Positions 45,684 to 54,346 of a stretch of 64,000 nt of DNA are shown piece after piece; the stretch's first letter is position 1, and each line of letters starts with the position of its first letter. The translations under genes were made by a program, and so were the position numbers. The notes under the pieces are model-generated. The model was not told where the DNA came from, ran no database searches, and was given only the letters and a program-made list of their open reading frames with translations. Source of the stretch: [Mycobacterium] fortunisiensis (GTDB lineage: Bacteria > Actinomycetota > Actinomycetes > Mycobacteriales > Mycobacteriaceae); the NCBI RefSeq assembly GCF_019050325.1, contig NZ_VOMB01000002.1:186001-250000 (forward strand), read 5' to 3'.

Positions 45684-46259
45684 TCACCGCCGTGGTGTGC
45701 GCAGATTGAGGGTGCGTCGAGCGGTGGTGACCAGTTCATCGCGCAGCTCGCGGTCGTCGACACCGTCGAACGCCACTCCGACGGCCGACGAGATACCGGA
45801 CATCACGATGGCGGCTCTGATCTGGCCGCTGGTGCCCGGTTCGGCGCCGGCCAGCAGATCCGCTTGGCGTTTGACGATCGCCGCCCAGCGCGGTCGTTGG
45901 CGTAGGAGGTCGGCGACGCCGGGGTCGCCGCTGAGGATGGGGAACAGGTCGCGGTGCGCCACTGCCAGGGCGACGTAGCCGGCGAGCATCGATTCGGCTT
46001 GCACCCGCGGTCCGCGCTGGGCCTCGGCGGCCTCGACGAGCTTTTCCAGCTCGTCGACGACGGGCTCCATGATCGTGCTCACGAGCTCGTCGCGGGTTCG
46101 AAAATGGTGGTAGATGGCGGATTTCGTCAGCCCGAGCTCGTCGGAGATCATCTGTAGGGATGTGCCGGCCACGCTGTGCCGGCGGAACAGGTCGATGGCG
46201 GCCTCGATCAGTTTTTGCCGGGTGGCGCCGGCTGCGGGGCTGTTCACTGCCGGGCTCAC
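45684..46259 (-). CDS. TetR family transcriptional regulator
   Basis: 191 residues when started at GTG 46259, which has GGTGGA nearby; TTG 46271 is an alternative. The N-terminal helix-turn-helix (AAIDLFRRHSVAGTSLQMIS, then LGLTKSAIYHHFRTRDELV) is typical. The divergent P450-SDR unit and the 47-bp palindrome between them mark this as its likely local repressor. Ligand unknown; it may be the substrate of the P450. Confidence 0.87.
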   Translation of the reverse strand: MSPAVNSPAAGATRQKLIEAAIDLFRRHSVAGTSLQMISDELGLTKSAIYHHFRTRDELVSTIMEPVVDELEKLVEAAEAQRGPRVQAESMLAGYVALAVAHRDLFPILSGDPGVADLLRQRPRWAAIVKRQADLLAGAEPGTSGQIRAAIVMSGISSAVGVAFDGVDDRELRDELVTTARRTLNLRTPRR

Positions 46260-46297
46260 GACTCCACCCAAAATGTAGTGTGCCTAACAATATGTGG

Positions 46298-46344
46298 CTT
46301 CCTGACCATTCGTACAGTTTATACCTGTACGATTGGTCAGGAAG
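46298..46344. promoter_or_regulatory. 47-bp operator: 20-bp inverted repeat between tetR and P450 genes
   Basis: Arms at 46298-46317 and 46325-46344 match at 19 of 20 positions around the 7-bp spacer TTTATAC. The outer part is CTTCCTGACCA and the inner part TCGTACAG. It lies 39 bp upstream of the TetR start and about 70 bp upstream of the P450 start. A further half-site-like TTGGTCAG is at 46355-46362. The length suggests two TetR dimers or two overlapping sites. Confidence 0.8.
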
Positions 46345-46411
46345 GAGCTTTACGTTTGGTCAGTTTTGGAGTCGATCTGGCCGACGTGCCCAGCCGTCCG
46401 AGGAGCGTTCC

Positions 46412-47734
46412 ATGACATCAAGTACCGCGTCTCACCAGCAGTTACCTGTCGACACCTCGCCGCTGGAAGGCGTCGACTTCTTTCACGACGCGGCCATGGT
46501 CGCAGATCCCTACCCGGTCCTCGAGCGCATGCGAACCACCAGTCCCGTGCTTCGCGAACCGTCCCTCGACGTGGTGGTGGTCACCGGTTACCGCGAAGCG
46601 CAGGCGGTGCTCACCGACCACGAATCGTTCTCGTCGTGCAACACCGTCACCGGTCCGGTGCCGGGCTTCCCGGTGCAGCTGGAAGGTCTCGATGAAGCGA
46701 CGGTCCGCGATCTGATCGAGGCGCACCGTGACGAGCTGCCGTTCAACGACCAGCTCCCGTCGTTCGATCCGCCCAAGCACACCGCGCACCGTTCGCTGCT
46801 GTCCCGGCTGATCACCCCGAAACGGTTGAAGGAGAACGAGGAGTTCATGTGGCGCCTGGCCGATCAGGTGCTGGAGCCCTATGTCGCCGGGAGTGGCGGT
46901 GAATTCATCCGTGCGGTCGGCAATCCCGTGGCGCTGCTGGTGATTGCGGATCTGCTCGGTGTCCCCGAAGCCGACCGGCCCGAACTCACCGAAAGGCTGA
47001 CCGGTGATGTATCGCTGGGCAGCACCGACGAAACCGCCATCGAGCACGCTCCGCTGGAGTTCCTCTACACGCGGTTCGGCGACTACATCTCCGAGCGCCG
47101 CCGGCATCCTCGCGGCGACGTCCTGACCGAGATGGCGCACGCCACCTTCCCGGACGGATCGACTCCGGAGGTCATCGACGTGGTGCGGGTGGCCGCCAAC
47201 CTGTTCTCGGCCGGCCAGGAAACCACTGTGCGACTGCTGTCCTCGGCCGTGAAGATCCTGGCCGAGGATGCCGAGCTGCAGGAGCGGCTACGGCGCTCAC
47301 CTGAGCTTGTCCCCAAGTTCGTGGAAGAGGCCCTGCGATTCGAGAGTCCCATCCGAGGGGATTTCCGGCTCGCCCGCGCCGCCACGCGCGTGGGAGACGT
47401 CGAGATCCCTGCCGGGGCGGTGGTGATGGTGCATTACGGTGCGGCGAACCGTGATCCGCGGCAGTTCGACAACCCTGACGTGTTCGACCTGGACCGGCAC
47501 AATGCCCGCCAGCACATCGCCTTCGGGCGCGGTATCCACAGCTGCATCGGGGCGCCGCTGGCCCGGGCCGAAGCGAAAGTGGTCATTCAACGGCTGCTGG
47601 CGAGCACCAGTGCCATCCAGATCGACGAGGCCCACCATGGCGCCGCCGACGCCCGCCGCTACGACTATGTGCCGACCTACATCCTGCGCGGCCTGACCGA
47701 TCTGCACGTCACGCTGGCGCCGGCCGAACGCTGA
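46412..47734 (+). CDS. Cytochrome P450
   Basis: 440 residues; the ATG at 46412 has AGGAG about 6 nt upstream, which rules out the in-frame upstream starts. P450 landmarks are all present: I-helix AGQETT near 270, EEALRF (ExxR) near 310 and the haem loop FGRGIHSCIGAPLAR with Cys near 375. It hydroxylates an unknown substrate, probably lipid or terpenoid. It forms a unit with the downstream short-chain dehydrogenase (22-bp gap) under the divergent TetR. No ferredoxin gene is adjacent. Confidence 0.9.
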   Translation: MTSSTASHQQLPVDTSPLEGVDFFHDAAMVADPYPVLERMRTTSPVLREPSLDVVVVTGYREAQAVLTDHESFSSCNTVTGPVPGFPVQLEGLDEATVRDLIEAHRDELPFNDQLPSFDPPKHTAHRSLLSRLITPKRLKENEEFMWRLADQVLEPYVAGSGGEFIRAVGNPVALLVIADLLGVPEADRPELTERLTGDVSLGSTDETAIEHAPLEFLYTRFGDYISERRRHPRGDVLTEMAHATFPDGSTPEVIDVVRVAANLFSAGQETTVRLLSSAVKILAEDAELQERLRRSPELVPKFVEEALRFESPIRGDFRLARAATRVGDVEIPAGAVVMVHYGAANRDPRQFDNPDVFDLDRHNARQHIAFGRGIHSCIGAPLARAEAKVVIQRLLASTSAIQIDEAHHGAADARRYDYVPTYILRGLTDLHVTLAPAER

Positions 47735-47756
47735 CCAGTCAAGGAAAGAGAAAACA

Positions 47757-48611
47757 ATGTCAACAGATTTCGCACGTCGCGATCGTGCCGTATTCGACCT
47801 GTCGGGCAAGGTGGTGGTCGTCGTGGGCGGCGGGCAGATGCCCGGCCCCAAGATCGGCAACGGCCGGGCCACCGCCATCGTGGCGGCACGTCACGGCGCC
47901 GAGGTGGTGGTCGTCGACCGCAATCTGGCTGCCGCGCAGGAAACCGTGGACATGATCACCGCAGAGGACGGCAGTGCCTACGCCGTGGCGGCCGATGTGG
48001 CCGAGAAGGACGACTGTCAGCGGATTTTCGACACCGCGATGCAGAACAGCGGGCATGTCGACGGCATGGTCTACAGCGTGGCCATCAACCCGCCGTTCGA
48101 CCGGGTGAACAACTCGATGACCGAGGAGGACTTCAACCACGGGATCAACGTGAACATGCTCGGTGCCTACTACTGCAATCTCTTCGCCGCGCAATGCATG
48201 GAGAAGAACGAGGGCGGTTCCACCGGCAGCATCATCAACATCTCGTCGATTGCGAGCATCAAGAACGAAGTCGGGCTCAACATCGGGATCATGCCCTACG
48301 CGCTGGGCAAGTGCGGCCTGAACTACATCACCGAACTCACCGCCACCCAGTACGCCGATGCGGGAGTTCGGGCCAACACCTTGATGCTGGGTCCGATCGA
48401 TTCGACGTTGGGCAACACCGATTCCCAATCGCTGTTCGGTTTCGAGCCCGACGAGGTCGATGAGGCCTACCGTGAGGTGGTGAAGCTGAAGATGGGCCGC
48501 GCCAGCGCCTGGGAAACCGGCTATGCGGCACTGTATCTGCTGGCCGATGAGTCACGGTTCATGACCGGGCAGCAGATCCGGTTGGACGGCGGTGCGACCC
48601 TGGTGCGCTGA
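47757..48611 (+). CDS. Short-chain dehydrogenase/reductase
   Basis: 284 residues. Rossmann start VVVVVGGGQMPGPKIGNGRA has an unusual insertion after the GGG. The catalytic set is Ser in INISSIAS, Tyr and Lys in YALGKCG (YxxxK), and a C-terminal FMTGQQIRLDGGA. It probably oxidises the alcohol made by the P450. The antitoxin remnant on the opposite strand overlaps its last 60 bp. Confidence 0.88.
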   Translation: MSTDFARRDRAVFDLSGKVVVVVGGGQMPGPKIGNGRATAIVAARHGAEVVVVDRNLAAAQETVDMITAEDGSAYAVAADVAEKDDCQRIFDTAMQNSGHVDGMVYSVAINPPFDRVNNSMTEEDFNHGINVNMLGAYYCNLFAAQCMEKNEGGSTGSIINISSIASIKNEVGLNIGIMPYALGKCGLNYITELTATQYADAGVRANTLMLGPIDSTLGNTDSQSLFGFEPDEVDEAYREVVKLKMGRASAWETGYAALYLLADESRFMTGQQIRLDGGATLVR

Positions 48612-48782
48612 AGCCATCGTATATTCGGACACAGAAGTGGAGTGAAGTCGTGAAGGCATGGCAATACGAGGGAGTACTGTGTCGCCTGCGTCGGAAGTGA
48701 TACGCACAGAGTTGTGATCGGTTATGACCTGTTCGAGTAAGGCGAACAGGTGCTGTTGAGCTTCACTAGCGCTGATAGTCAC
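48552..48782 (-). pseudogene. Remnant of a Phd/YefM-type antitoxin gene
   Basis: From GTG 48782 the first 38 residues match the DNA-binding N-terminus of Phd/YefM antitoxins (TISASEAQQHLFALLEQVI, then VRITSDAGDTV). The reading then leaves the family pattern (PRIAMPSRLHSTS), so the toxin-binding C-terminus is missing. There is no RelE, VapC or Doc toxin nearby. The frame ends inside the neighbouring SDR gene on the opposite strand. A decayed toxin-antitoxin locus is the best reading. Confidence 0.65.
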
Positions 48783-48849
48783 GGTCGAACCTTTCGCAGT
48801 ACAAGACGACCGTACAACGCTGTGACGTTCAGCATCGGATCACTCGTAC

Positions 48850-49767
48850 TCAGGTGATCGACCAGAACTCCAGCAAGGTCCGGATGGTCGCCACCAGCGG
48901 TAAGGGTTGATCCAGCATGGGGTGGTGACCGGCTTCGGCAAGTTCGACGAATGGCCCGCGCAGCTGCAGGATCGAGCGGATCTGGTCGGCCATCCGGGGT
49001 GGGACCACCCCGTTCTCGCACCGTAAATACCCTATGCGGCAGGGGATTCGGGCGAAGGCGTTCTCCAGGATCTCTTCGTCGGCAGGTGTCTCGTCCATGA
49101 GCAGGCCGCCGAAGATGTCGGGGTCGAACTTCCATACCCAGCCGTGGTCGGTTTGGCGAATCGATTCGGTGGCGATGTGGTGACCGATGTAGGGTAGCGT
49201 CACGTCTTGCTTCGGTACCGCGCGGAACCGGGCCAGGATGTCGTCCTCGGTGGGGTAGCCGGCGGTGTCCCGCCGCCGCTTGCGCAACCGGACTTCCTCG
49301 GGTGCGCGATCGCGCAATGGTGAATCGATGACCAAGATGCTGTCGATCTGCGCGCCGTAGTGGGTGGCGGCCGAGGCGCCCACCCAGCCGCCCATGCTGT
49401 GGCCGACGAGTGTGGGCCGGGCCGAGGAGCCGGACGCGTCGGAGGCCGCGAGCACTTCCTTGGCCCAGATCGACAGGGCGTATTCGGTGCGGCTTCCGCT
49501 GTCTCCGTGTCCGCTCAGGTCGGGGGCGATGACGAGATGGGTCGGGGTGAAAAAGGGTGCGATGTGGTCCCACCAACCGGAGTGGGCGCCGCCGCCATGG
49601 ACGAACACCAGCGGCGGCTTGTCGGGATCGCCCCAGGTGCGGACGTGGATGGGGCAACCGTCGACGTCGATCGTCGAGTGCTGCGGCGTGTGGTCCAGGG
49701 CGGTGGTGAACCACGGAGGAGCGTCCGCCATAGGATGCGGGGCCGCGGCCTGGCCACGCCGGAACAT
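48850..49767 (-). CDS. Alpha/beta hydrolase
   Basis: 305 residues from ATG 49767, which has AGGTGA upstream; ATGs at 49794 and 49731 are possible. Alpha/beta-hydrolase landmarks are the oxyanion HGGGAHSGWW, the nucleophile elbow VGHSMGGWV and a late catalytic His in ELAEAGHHPML. Family members are esterases, lipases or C-C hydrolases. The substrate is unknown. It is followed on the same strand by the TA remnant. Confidence 0.83.
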   Translation of the reverse strand: MFRRGQAAAPHPMADAPPWFTTALDHTPQHSTIDVDGCPIHVRTWGDPDKPPLVFVHGGGAHSGWWDHIAPFFTPTHLVIAPDLSGHGDSGSRTEYALSIWAKEVLAASDASGSSARPTLVGHSMGGWVGASAATHYGAQIDSILVIDSPLRDRAPEEVRLRKRRRDTAGYPTEDDILARFRAVPKQDVTLPYIGHHIATESIRQTDHGWVWKFDPDIFGGLLMDETPADEEILENAFARIPCRIGYLRCENGVVPPRMADQIRSILQLRGPFVELAEAGHHPMLDQPLPLVATIRTLLEFWSIT

Positions 49768-49829
49768 GCGATTCACCTGGCAATTCTGTCGCATCGCCAG
49801 AATCTGCTCGAGACCCGCCCCGGCACAGG

Positions 49830-50429
49830 TCAGGACATCGCGAGGCTCACGCCGAGCGCGATCATCATCACCGCGATCACGCCGTCGAGAATGCGCCAGG
49901 TCATCGGGGTGGCGAACAGGCCGGCCAGCCGACGGGCGCCCAGGCCCAGGCCGGTGAACCAGACCGCGCTGGCGGCCACCGCGCCGGCGCCGAACAGCCA
50001 CCGCTGGTCGCGGTGCTCATTGGCCAGCGAGCCGAGCAGTACCACGGTGTCGAGGTACACGTGCGGGTTCAGCCAGGTCAAGGCCAGGCAGGTGACGAGC
50101 ACCTCGGCGAACCGGGCCGGGGTGCGTTCGGACGGGTCGAGCGTCGAGGGGCGGAACGGGCGGCGCGCAGCTAGCGCGCCATAGCCGATCAGGAACGCCG
50201 CCCCGCCGAACTTCGCCACCGCCATCGCGTCGGGGTGGGCGGTGATCAGGGCGCCGACGCCGGCGATGCCGGCCGCGATCAGGATCAGGTCGGAGACCGT
50301 GCACAGCGCGATCACCGCCACGACGTGTTCGCCACGGATGCCCTGACGCAATACGAAGGCGTTCTGTGCGCCGATCGCGGCGATCAGCGCGATGGTGGTG
50401 AGGAATCCGACGAGCACGGGTGAAGCCAT
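49830..50429 (-). CDS. LysE/ArgO family amino-acid exporter
   Basis: 199 residues with six membrane segments. The N-terminus ([17 protein letters not shown]) and [16 protein letters not shown] are signatures of the LysE/ArgO group, which exports lysine and arginine. Such genes are normally divergent from a LysR-type regulator (LysG/ArgP); here the operator-like repeats are present but no regulator gene follows, so control is unclear. Confidence 0.87.
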   Translation of the reverse strand: MASPVLVGFLTTIALIAAIGAQNAFVLRQGIRGEHVVAVIALCTVSDLILIAAGIAGVGALITAHPDAMAVAKFGGAAFLIGYGALAARRPFRPSTLDPSERTPARFAEVLVTCLALTWLNPHVYLDTVVLLGSLANEHRDQRWLFGAGAVAASAVWFTGLGLGARRLAGLFATPMTWRILDGVIAVMMIALGVSLAMS

Positions 50430-50465
50430 GCGTTGACGGTATGGCGGTCAGTGGATCAAGTACAG

Positions 50466-50500
50466 CTAATGATTGTGATGATACATTAGTAGTTCTAATG
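50466..50500. promoter_or_regulatory. CTAATG/CATTAG repeats upstream of lysE, LysG-like operator
   Basis: CTAATG (50466-50471) and CATTAG (50484-50489) are inverted around a 12-bp spacer, with a further CTAATG at 50495-50500. The stretch is AT-rich compared with the surroundings and lies 37 bp upstream of the LysE start. LysR-type regulators bind such dyads, but no regulator gene is adjacent. Confidence 0.5.
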
Positions 50501-50552
50501 CGTCTGGGTCGGATGGGGAACACAACCGAGGTGTGCCGACGACGAGTGCCAC

Positions 50553-50756
50553 GTGGACCAGTTACCCAGGTATCCGGAATCCATCGCCGACGTAACGCGC
50601 GAGATGCGGCATGCTTTCGGCATGCCGGTGGTCATCCCGCCGCTAGATCGGCTTCACCCCGTCGGCTACCGCCTGCGGTTTGTCGGGGTTGGCGACGTTG
50701 TGGACGGTGACGAAACCGCAACCGAGCTGGCCACCATGATTGGAGACGACTGTTTT
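50553..50756 (+). other. Coding-like frame ahead of a GNAT gene, hypothetical or broken
   Basis: From GTG 50553 about 66 codons have clear coding character (VDQLPRYPESIADVTREM, then PVVIPPLDRLHPVGYRLRF and GDETATELATMIGDDCFV). After about 50750 the frame continues only as a shadow of the acetyltransferase gene. It may be a small gene, or the 5' remainder of a gene interrupted by a frameshift. No family recognised. Confidence 0.35.
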
Positions 50757-51267
50757 GTGTACGGAAAGCAATTGGGTCACTCGCGCCGAGGCCGACGCCG
50801 ACATCCCCGCTATCCGCACGATCAACCTCGCCGCGTTCGAAACCGCCGAGGAAGCCGACCTCGTCGATGCTCTGCGCGCCGATCCGGCCTGGATAGCCGG
50901 CCTGTCCATCATCAGCGCGCGACCGGACGGCAAGCCCACCGGTTACGCCCTGCTGACTCGCTGCCACATCGACGACACTCCGGCGTTGTGCCTGGGACCG
51001 TGCGCAGTCCTGCCTGAGTACCAGAGGACCGGGGCGGGCTCTGCCGCGATCCGCGCCGCTCTCGTGGCGGCGGAGCAGGCGGGCGAGCACTTCGTGGTCG
51101 TCCTCGGGCATCCGACCTACTACCCACGGTTCGGGTTCACCCGCGCATCGCAGTACGGGGTTCGACTGAACATCGATATTCCCGACGAGGCATTGATGGT
51201 GCTCGGCCTCGACTCCGAGCAGCTGCCGAGCGGGACCGTCCGCTACGCTCCACCATTCGGGATCTGA
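50740..51267 (+). CDS. GNAT family N-acetyltransferase (YhbS-like)
   Basis: 175 residues from a TTG at 50740 (another TTG at 50755 is possible). The pattern (RAEADADIPAIRTINLAAFE, AVLPEYQRTGAGSAAIRAAL, then LGHPTYYPRFGFTRAS) matches the YhbS-type GNAT family with a C-terminal YYPRFGF signature. Substrate unknown. The start overlaps the end of the hypothetical frame upstream. Confidence 0.8.
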   Translation: METTVLCTESNWVTRAEADADIPAIRTINLAAFETAEEADLVDALRADPAWIAGLSIISARPDGKPTGYALLTRCHIDDTPALCLGPCAVLPEYQRTGAGSAAIRAALVAAEQAGEHFVVVLGHPTYYPRFGFTRASQYGVRLNIDIPDEALMVLGLDSEQLPSGTVRYAPPFGI

Positions 51268-51332
51268 CAAGCCTGGGGACCGATGCCGGCTATCTGCAGG
51301 CGATGCCGGCCGCGTCCCGGTATGAGCAACCA

Positions 51333-54281
51333 TCAGACGGACACCAGCGACTCAGACGTGGCCGCGTTACCCGTAACCGTCACTGTGACAACGGTTGCGC
51401 CCGGATCTGAGGCGATGACGAGCCTGGGGTCGTTCGGGGCCGACACCACGTGACCACCGGTGACGGTGACCTGATAGCCGTTCGGATACTGGACGGTGGG
51501 TGTCGAGATGATGGTCTGCGATCCCGCGGCGAAGTCACCCGATCCATCGACTCGTGCGGTCGAGTAGGTGAAGTTGAACGTCCCGTCCTCGGAGACGGTC
51601 CAACCCTGCGGGGTTCCGGAGACCACCTGCGGGTACGGCTTGGACAGCACCTTAAGGTTGCTGGAATTGACGTTGTCGCCGACCGGTGGCAAGGACGGGT
51701 CGTACACCAAGGACTGGTCGGTGGGGCTGGCACTGCTGGTGATTTCACCGACACCGGTGTAGGCCCAGTTGGCCCAGCTGATCTGCTTGGCGTCGGCGGC
51801 TCGCGTCTCGTCCGCGAGGGCATCCGGATCGCTGGTGGCCCCGAATTCACCCATGATGGCGGGCATCTCGTGCTCGGTGCTGTAGCTGTCGGCGCGGCCC
51901 GCGAGGATCGGCCCGACCAGGAAACTCAGATTGATACCGGCGACGTTGCCGTACCCGTGATATTCGAGGACCGTATTCGGATCGGAGATCTCGCCCAGGG
52001 CGACGGGCTGGCCGAACAGGATCGCGCTGATCTCGTCGACGGCCGGGCTGGCCGGTGAGACGAACACGGGGGTGTTCGGGTCCACCGACCGGATCGCGGC
52101 GATGGTCTGGTTGTACATCGGGGTGAGTTGCTGGGTCCCGAAGAAGGCACCGTTGAGAATCGTTGCGAGCCAACCGGAGCCGACCCACGGTTCGTTGATG
52201 ATGTTGTAGCCGATGACGTTGGGGTTGTCACCGAAGTAGCCGGCGACAGCTTGCCAACTCTGCGCGTAGTGGTTCTGCAGTCCGACCCCGTCGGGGGCAT
52301 CGGAGTTCGCCCAGAACGCGTCCCAGGCGTGGTTCTGCGCCGGGCTCAGGTAGTAGTTGACGACGAATTGGCCCAGGAGCGCACCCAAGTCTGGGTTGGG
52401 CAGACCACCGGTCTGGGTGGCCCAAGCCGGTGCGCCTTCACCGTGCAGCTCGGTGCTGTACAGGTCCTGGTGCATGTCGATGAAGGTGTAGATGCCGTGG
52501 TCGCTCAGAGTTTGTACGGTCTGGTTGATTCCGGCCAGGTAGTCGGTGTCGATGACACCGGGTTCGGGTTCCACTGCAGCCCAATTGATTCCCAGTCGCA
52601 CCACGTTGAACCCGTTGTCCGCCAGGAATTGTGCGTCGTCGTCACTGAAGCCCATCGCCGATGGGTCATACGGCGGCACCTTGTAGACCACGTTCACCCC
52701 GTGCATGAGGACGACTTGCCCGTCGCTGTTGGTGAACCAGGTGCCGGTGGTGGTGAGCTTGTCGACGTTCCCCATGCTCGGCGGGACTCCGGCGATAGTG
52801 CCGAAACCACCGACGTCGCCGTGGGTGCCGAAGATCCCCGCGATGCCGCCCGCGCCGCCGAGTGCGACCAAGCCGGTCGCCGGGCCACCGACGGCGCTGT
52901 CGCCCGCGTCGCCACCGTCGCCACCGATGCCGAACAGCCTGGAGCCGTTGCCGCCATCTCCGCCGACGCCGCCGACCGCGCCGTCGCCACCGTTGCCGCC
53001 GTCGCCACCGAGACCGAAGAGCAGGCCGCGTCCGCCGCCACCGAAACCTCCGGCACCTCCGCGCGCCCCAGCGGTGCCGGAACCGCCGTCCCCGCCGAGA
53101 CCACCGATGCCCATCAGCAGTCCGCCGGCGCCCCCGGCGCCCCCAGCTGCGCCGGCACCTCCGGTACCGCCGACGCCGCCGTTGCCGAGCAATCCGGCAG
53201 ACCCTCCCGTACCACCGGCGGTCCCAGCCGAGGTGCTGTTCCAGCCCGCGCCGCCGTCACCCAACAGCCAACCGCCGGCGCCTCCGTCCCGGTGCTCGGC
53301 GGTGCCCGCCGAGCCGTTGCCGATCACGTAGGTCCCGGCCACGGTGTTGATGAACCCGTCGATCGCTTGCCCGACCGGGCTGGTGATCCACAATTGCACC
53401 GCGTCGTGGAGGGGGTCGTAGACGACAGTCCCGACGACGGCAGCCGGCGACTCCAGCGACAGCGTGTTCACCACCGCGCCGTGGTTGCCGGTAGTCGACC
53501 CGGCCGTGATCGTCCTGCGGCTGGCCAACCCCAACGCTGCCCACGTCAACGGATTGGAATCCGGCGGAGCGGTCGGATCTTTGGCGGGCGACACGCCCCC
53601 GAGACCGGGCAGCACATTGGCCGCCGCGATCATGCGGATGACTGGGTTGGCCGGCTCGATCGGCTGTTGCGTCATGACCGGTGGTGTCGCCGGCTCGGCG
53701 TCGTGCGCGGCTTCCGCGACCGCCGTTGGTCCCGACGAAGTTCGGGTAGTTCGCTCGGTCGTTGCGGTCACCGCCGTGGATGCGTGTAACCGCGCCGGTT
53801 CCGCTCGCTGTACCGGCGTGGACGGTGAATCGTCAGCGGTGGCCGCGGCGGGCTCGGGTTTGGTCTTCTTGTCAGCGGAGCGTCGGGTCGGGTCACCGCC
53901 GTGCTTTCGGTGGACGCGACGGGGAGATGAGTTGATGTGCGCATCATGCGATCTCGCAGCGCCGGCGGAACGGCTCGCCGTGCTCTTGGCGTTTCTTTCG
54001 GTGGATCCGGCCCCGGCCGAGCGGGTTGCTCCTGCCGACGGTTTGTCCGCCATTGGTTTCGGCGATCTCGCCTTGCGGCGTGGGCCGGTCTCGGTGGACG
54101 ACGAAGACGAATCGGCGCTCGATCGAGCTTTGGCGTTGCCGTCGTTGGATCCGCTCGCGGAACTCCCGGAGGAACCGCCGGTGTCGGCGGATGCCACCCA
54201 ACTGCCGGAGGCCAGCGCGGCCCCGATCCCCAGCGCAACTGCCAGCCCGCCGACACGACCCACATACGCCGATGTGTCCAT
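51333..54281 (-). CDS. Exported PGRS-like protein with C-terminal GH5 endoglycoceramidase-like domain
   Basis: 982 residues. A signal peptide ([20 protein letters not shown], cleavage near ASA/D) is followed by a low-complexity Ser/Arg/Lys-rich region (about 35-200), a second mostly polar part (about 200-310), a Gly-Gly-x PGRS tract (about 314-494) and a glycosidase domain (about 500-870) with a short beta-rich tail. The GH5 domain has [21 protein letters not shown], the acid Glu in [10 protein letters not shown] near 697 and the nucleophile Glu in AIMGEFGAT near 811. There is no PE domain. This combination suggests a wall-anchored enzyme acting on glycolipid or glycan. The M6 protease gene upstream is likely co-transcribed. 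Confidence 0.85.
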   Translation of the reverse strand: MDTSAYVGRVGGLAVALGIGAALASGSWVASADTGGSSGSSASGSNDGNAKARSSADSSSSSTETGPRRKARSPKPMADKPSAGATRSAGAGSTERNAKSTASRSAGAARSHDAHINSSPRRVHRKHGGDPTRRSADKKTKPEPAAATADDSPSTPVQRAEPARLHASTAVTATTERTTRTSSGPTAVAEAAHDAEPATPPVMTQQPIEPANPVIRMIAAANVLPGLGGVSPAKDPTAPPDSNPLTWAALGLASRRTITAGSTTGNHGAVVNTLSLESPAAVVGTVVYDPLHDAVQLWITSPVGQAIDGFINTVAGTYVIGNGSAGTAEHRDGGAGGWLLGDGGAGWNSTSAGTAGGTGGSAGLLGNGGVGGTGGAGAAGGAGGAGGLLMGIGGLGGDGGSGTAGARGGAGGFGGGGRGLLFGLGGDGGNGGDGAVGGVGGDGGNGSRLFGIGGDGGDAGDSAVGGPATGLVALGGAGGIAGIFGTHGDVGGFGTIAGVPPSMGNVDKLTTTGTWFTNSDGQVVLMHGVNVVYKVPPYDPSAMGFSDDDAQFLADNGFNVVRLGINWAAVEPEPGVIDTDYLAGINQTVQTLSDHGIYTFIDMHQDLYSTELHGEGAPAWATQTGGLPNPDLGALLGQFVVNYYLSPAQNHAWDAFWANSDAPDGVGLQNHYAQSWQAVAGYFGDNPNVIGYNIINEPWVGSGWLATILNGAFFGTQQLTPMYNQTIAAIRSVDPNTPVFVSPASPAVDEISAILFGQPVALGEISDPNTVLEYHGYGNVAGINLSFLVGPILAGRADSYSTEHEMPAIMGEFGATSDPDALADETRAADAKQISWANWAYTGVGEITSSASPTDQSLVYDPSLPPVGDNVNSSNLKVLSKPYPQVVSGTPQGWTVSEDGTFNFTYSTARVDGSGDFAAGSQTIISTPTVQYPNGYQVTVTGGHVVSAPNDPRLVIASDPGATVVTVTVTGNAATSESLVSV
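52800..53340 (-). repeat. PGRS-type Gly-Gly-x repeat coding tract
   Basis: Within the GH5-PGRS gene, short GC-rich units encoding GGxGGx and GGDGG repeat through this stretch with intermittent LLFGLGG or LFGIGG blocks. Such tracts slip easily and are frequent sites of length change and assembly error in mycobacteria. Confidence 0.85.
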
Positions 54282-54346
54282 GGATCATGACTACACGACC
54301 CCCGCTGCTCGTACTGCCGAAATTACGGGTCTACCGGCGCGGTCGT

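Noticed and set aside
45609..45905. + strand frame of 98 codons after the CMD gene
   Set aside because: Lies mostly opposite the TetR coding region; no ribosome site or family pattern.
52800..53340. Possible CRISPR or tandem satellite array
   Set aside because: The repeat is in-frame Gly-Gly-x coding with variable units; no conserved repeats with unique spacers and no cas genes.
52128..53789. Long + strand frames opposite the PGRS-GH5 gene
   Set aside because: Arise from the repetitive Gly codons read on the other strand; Pro/Ala/Thr-rich without domain features.
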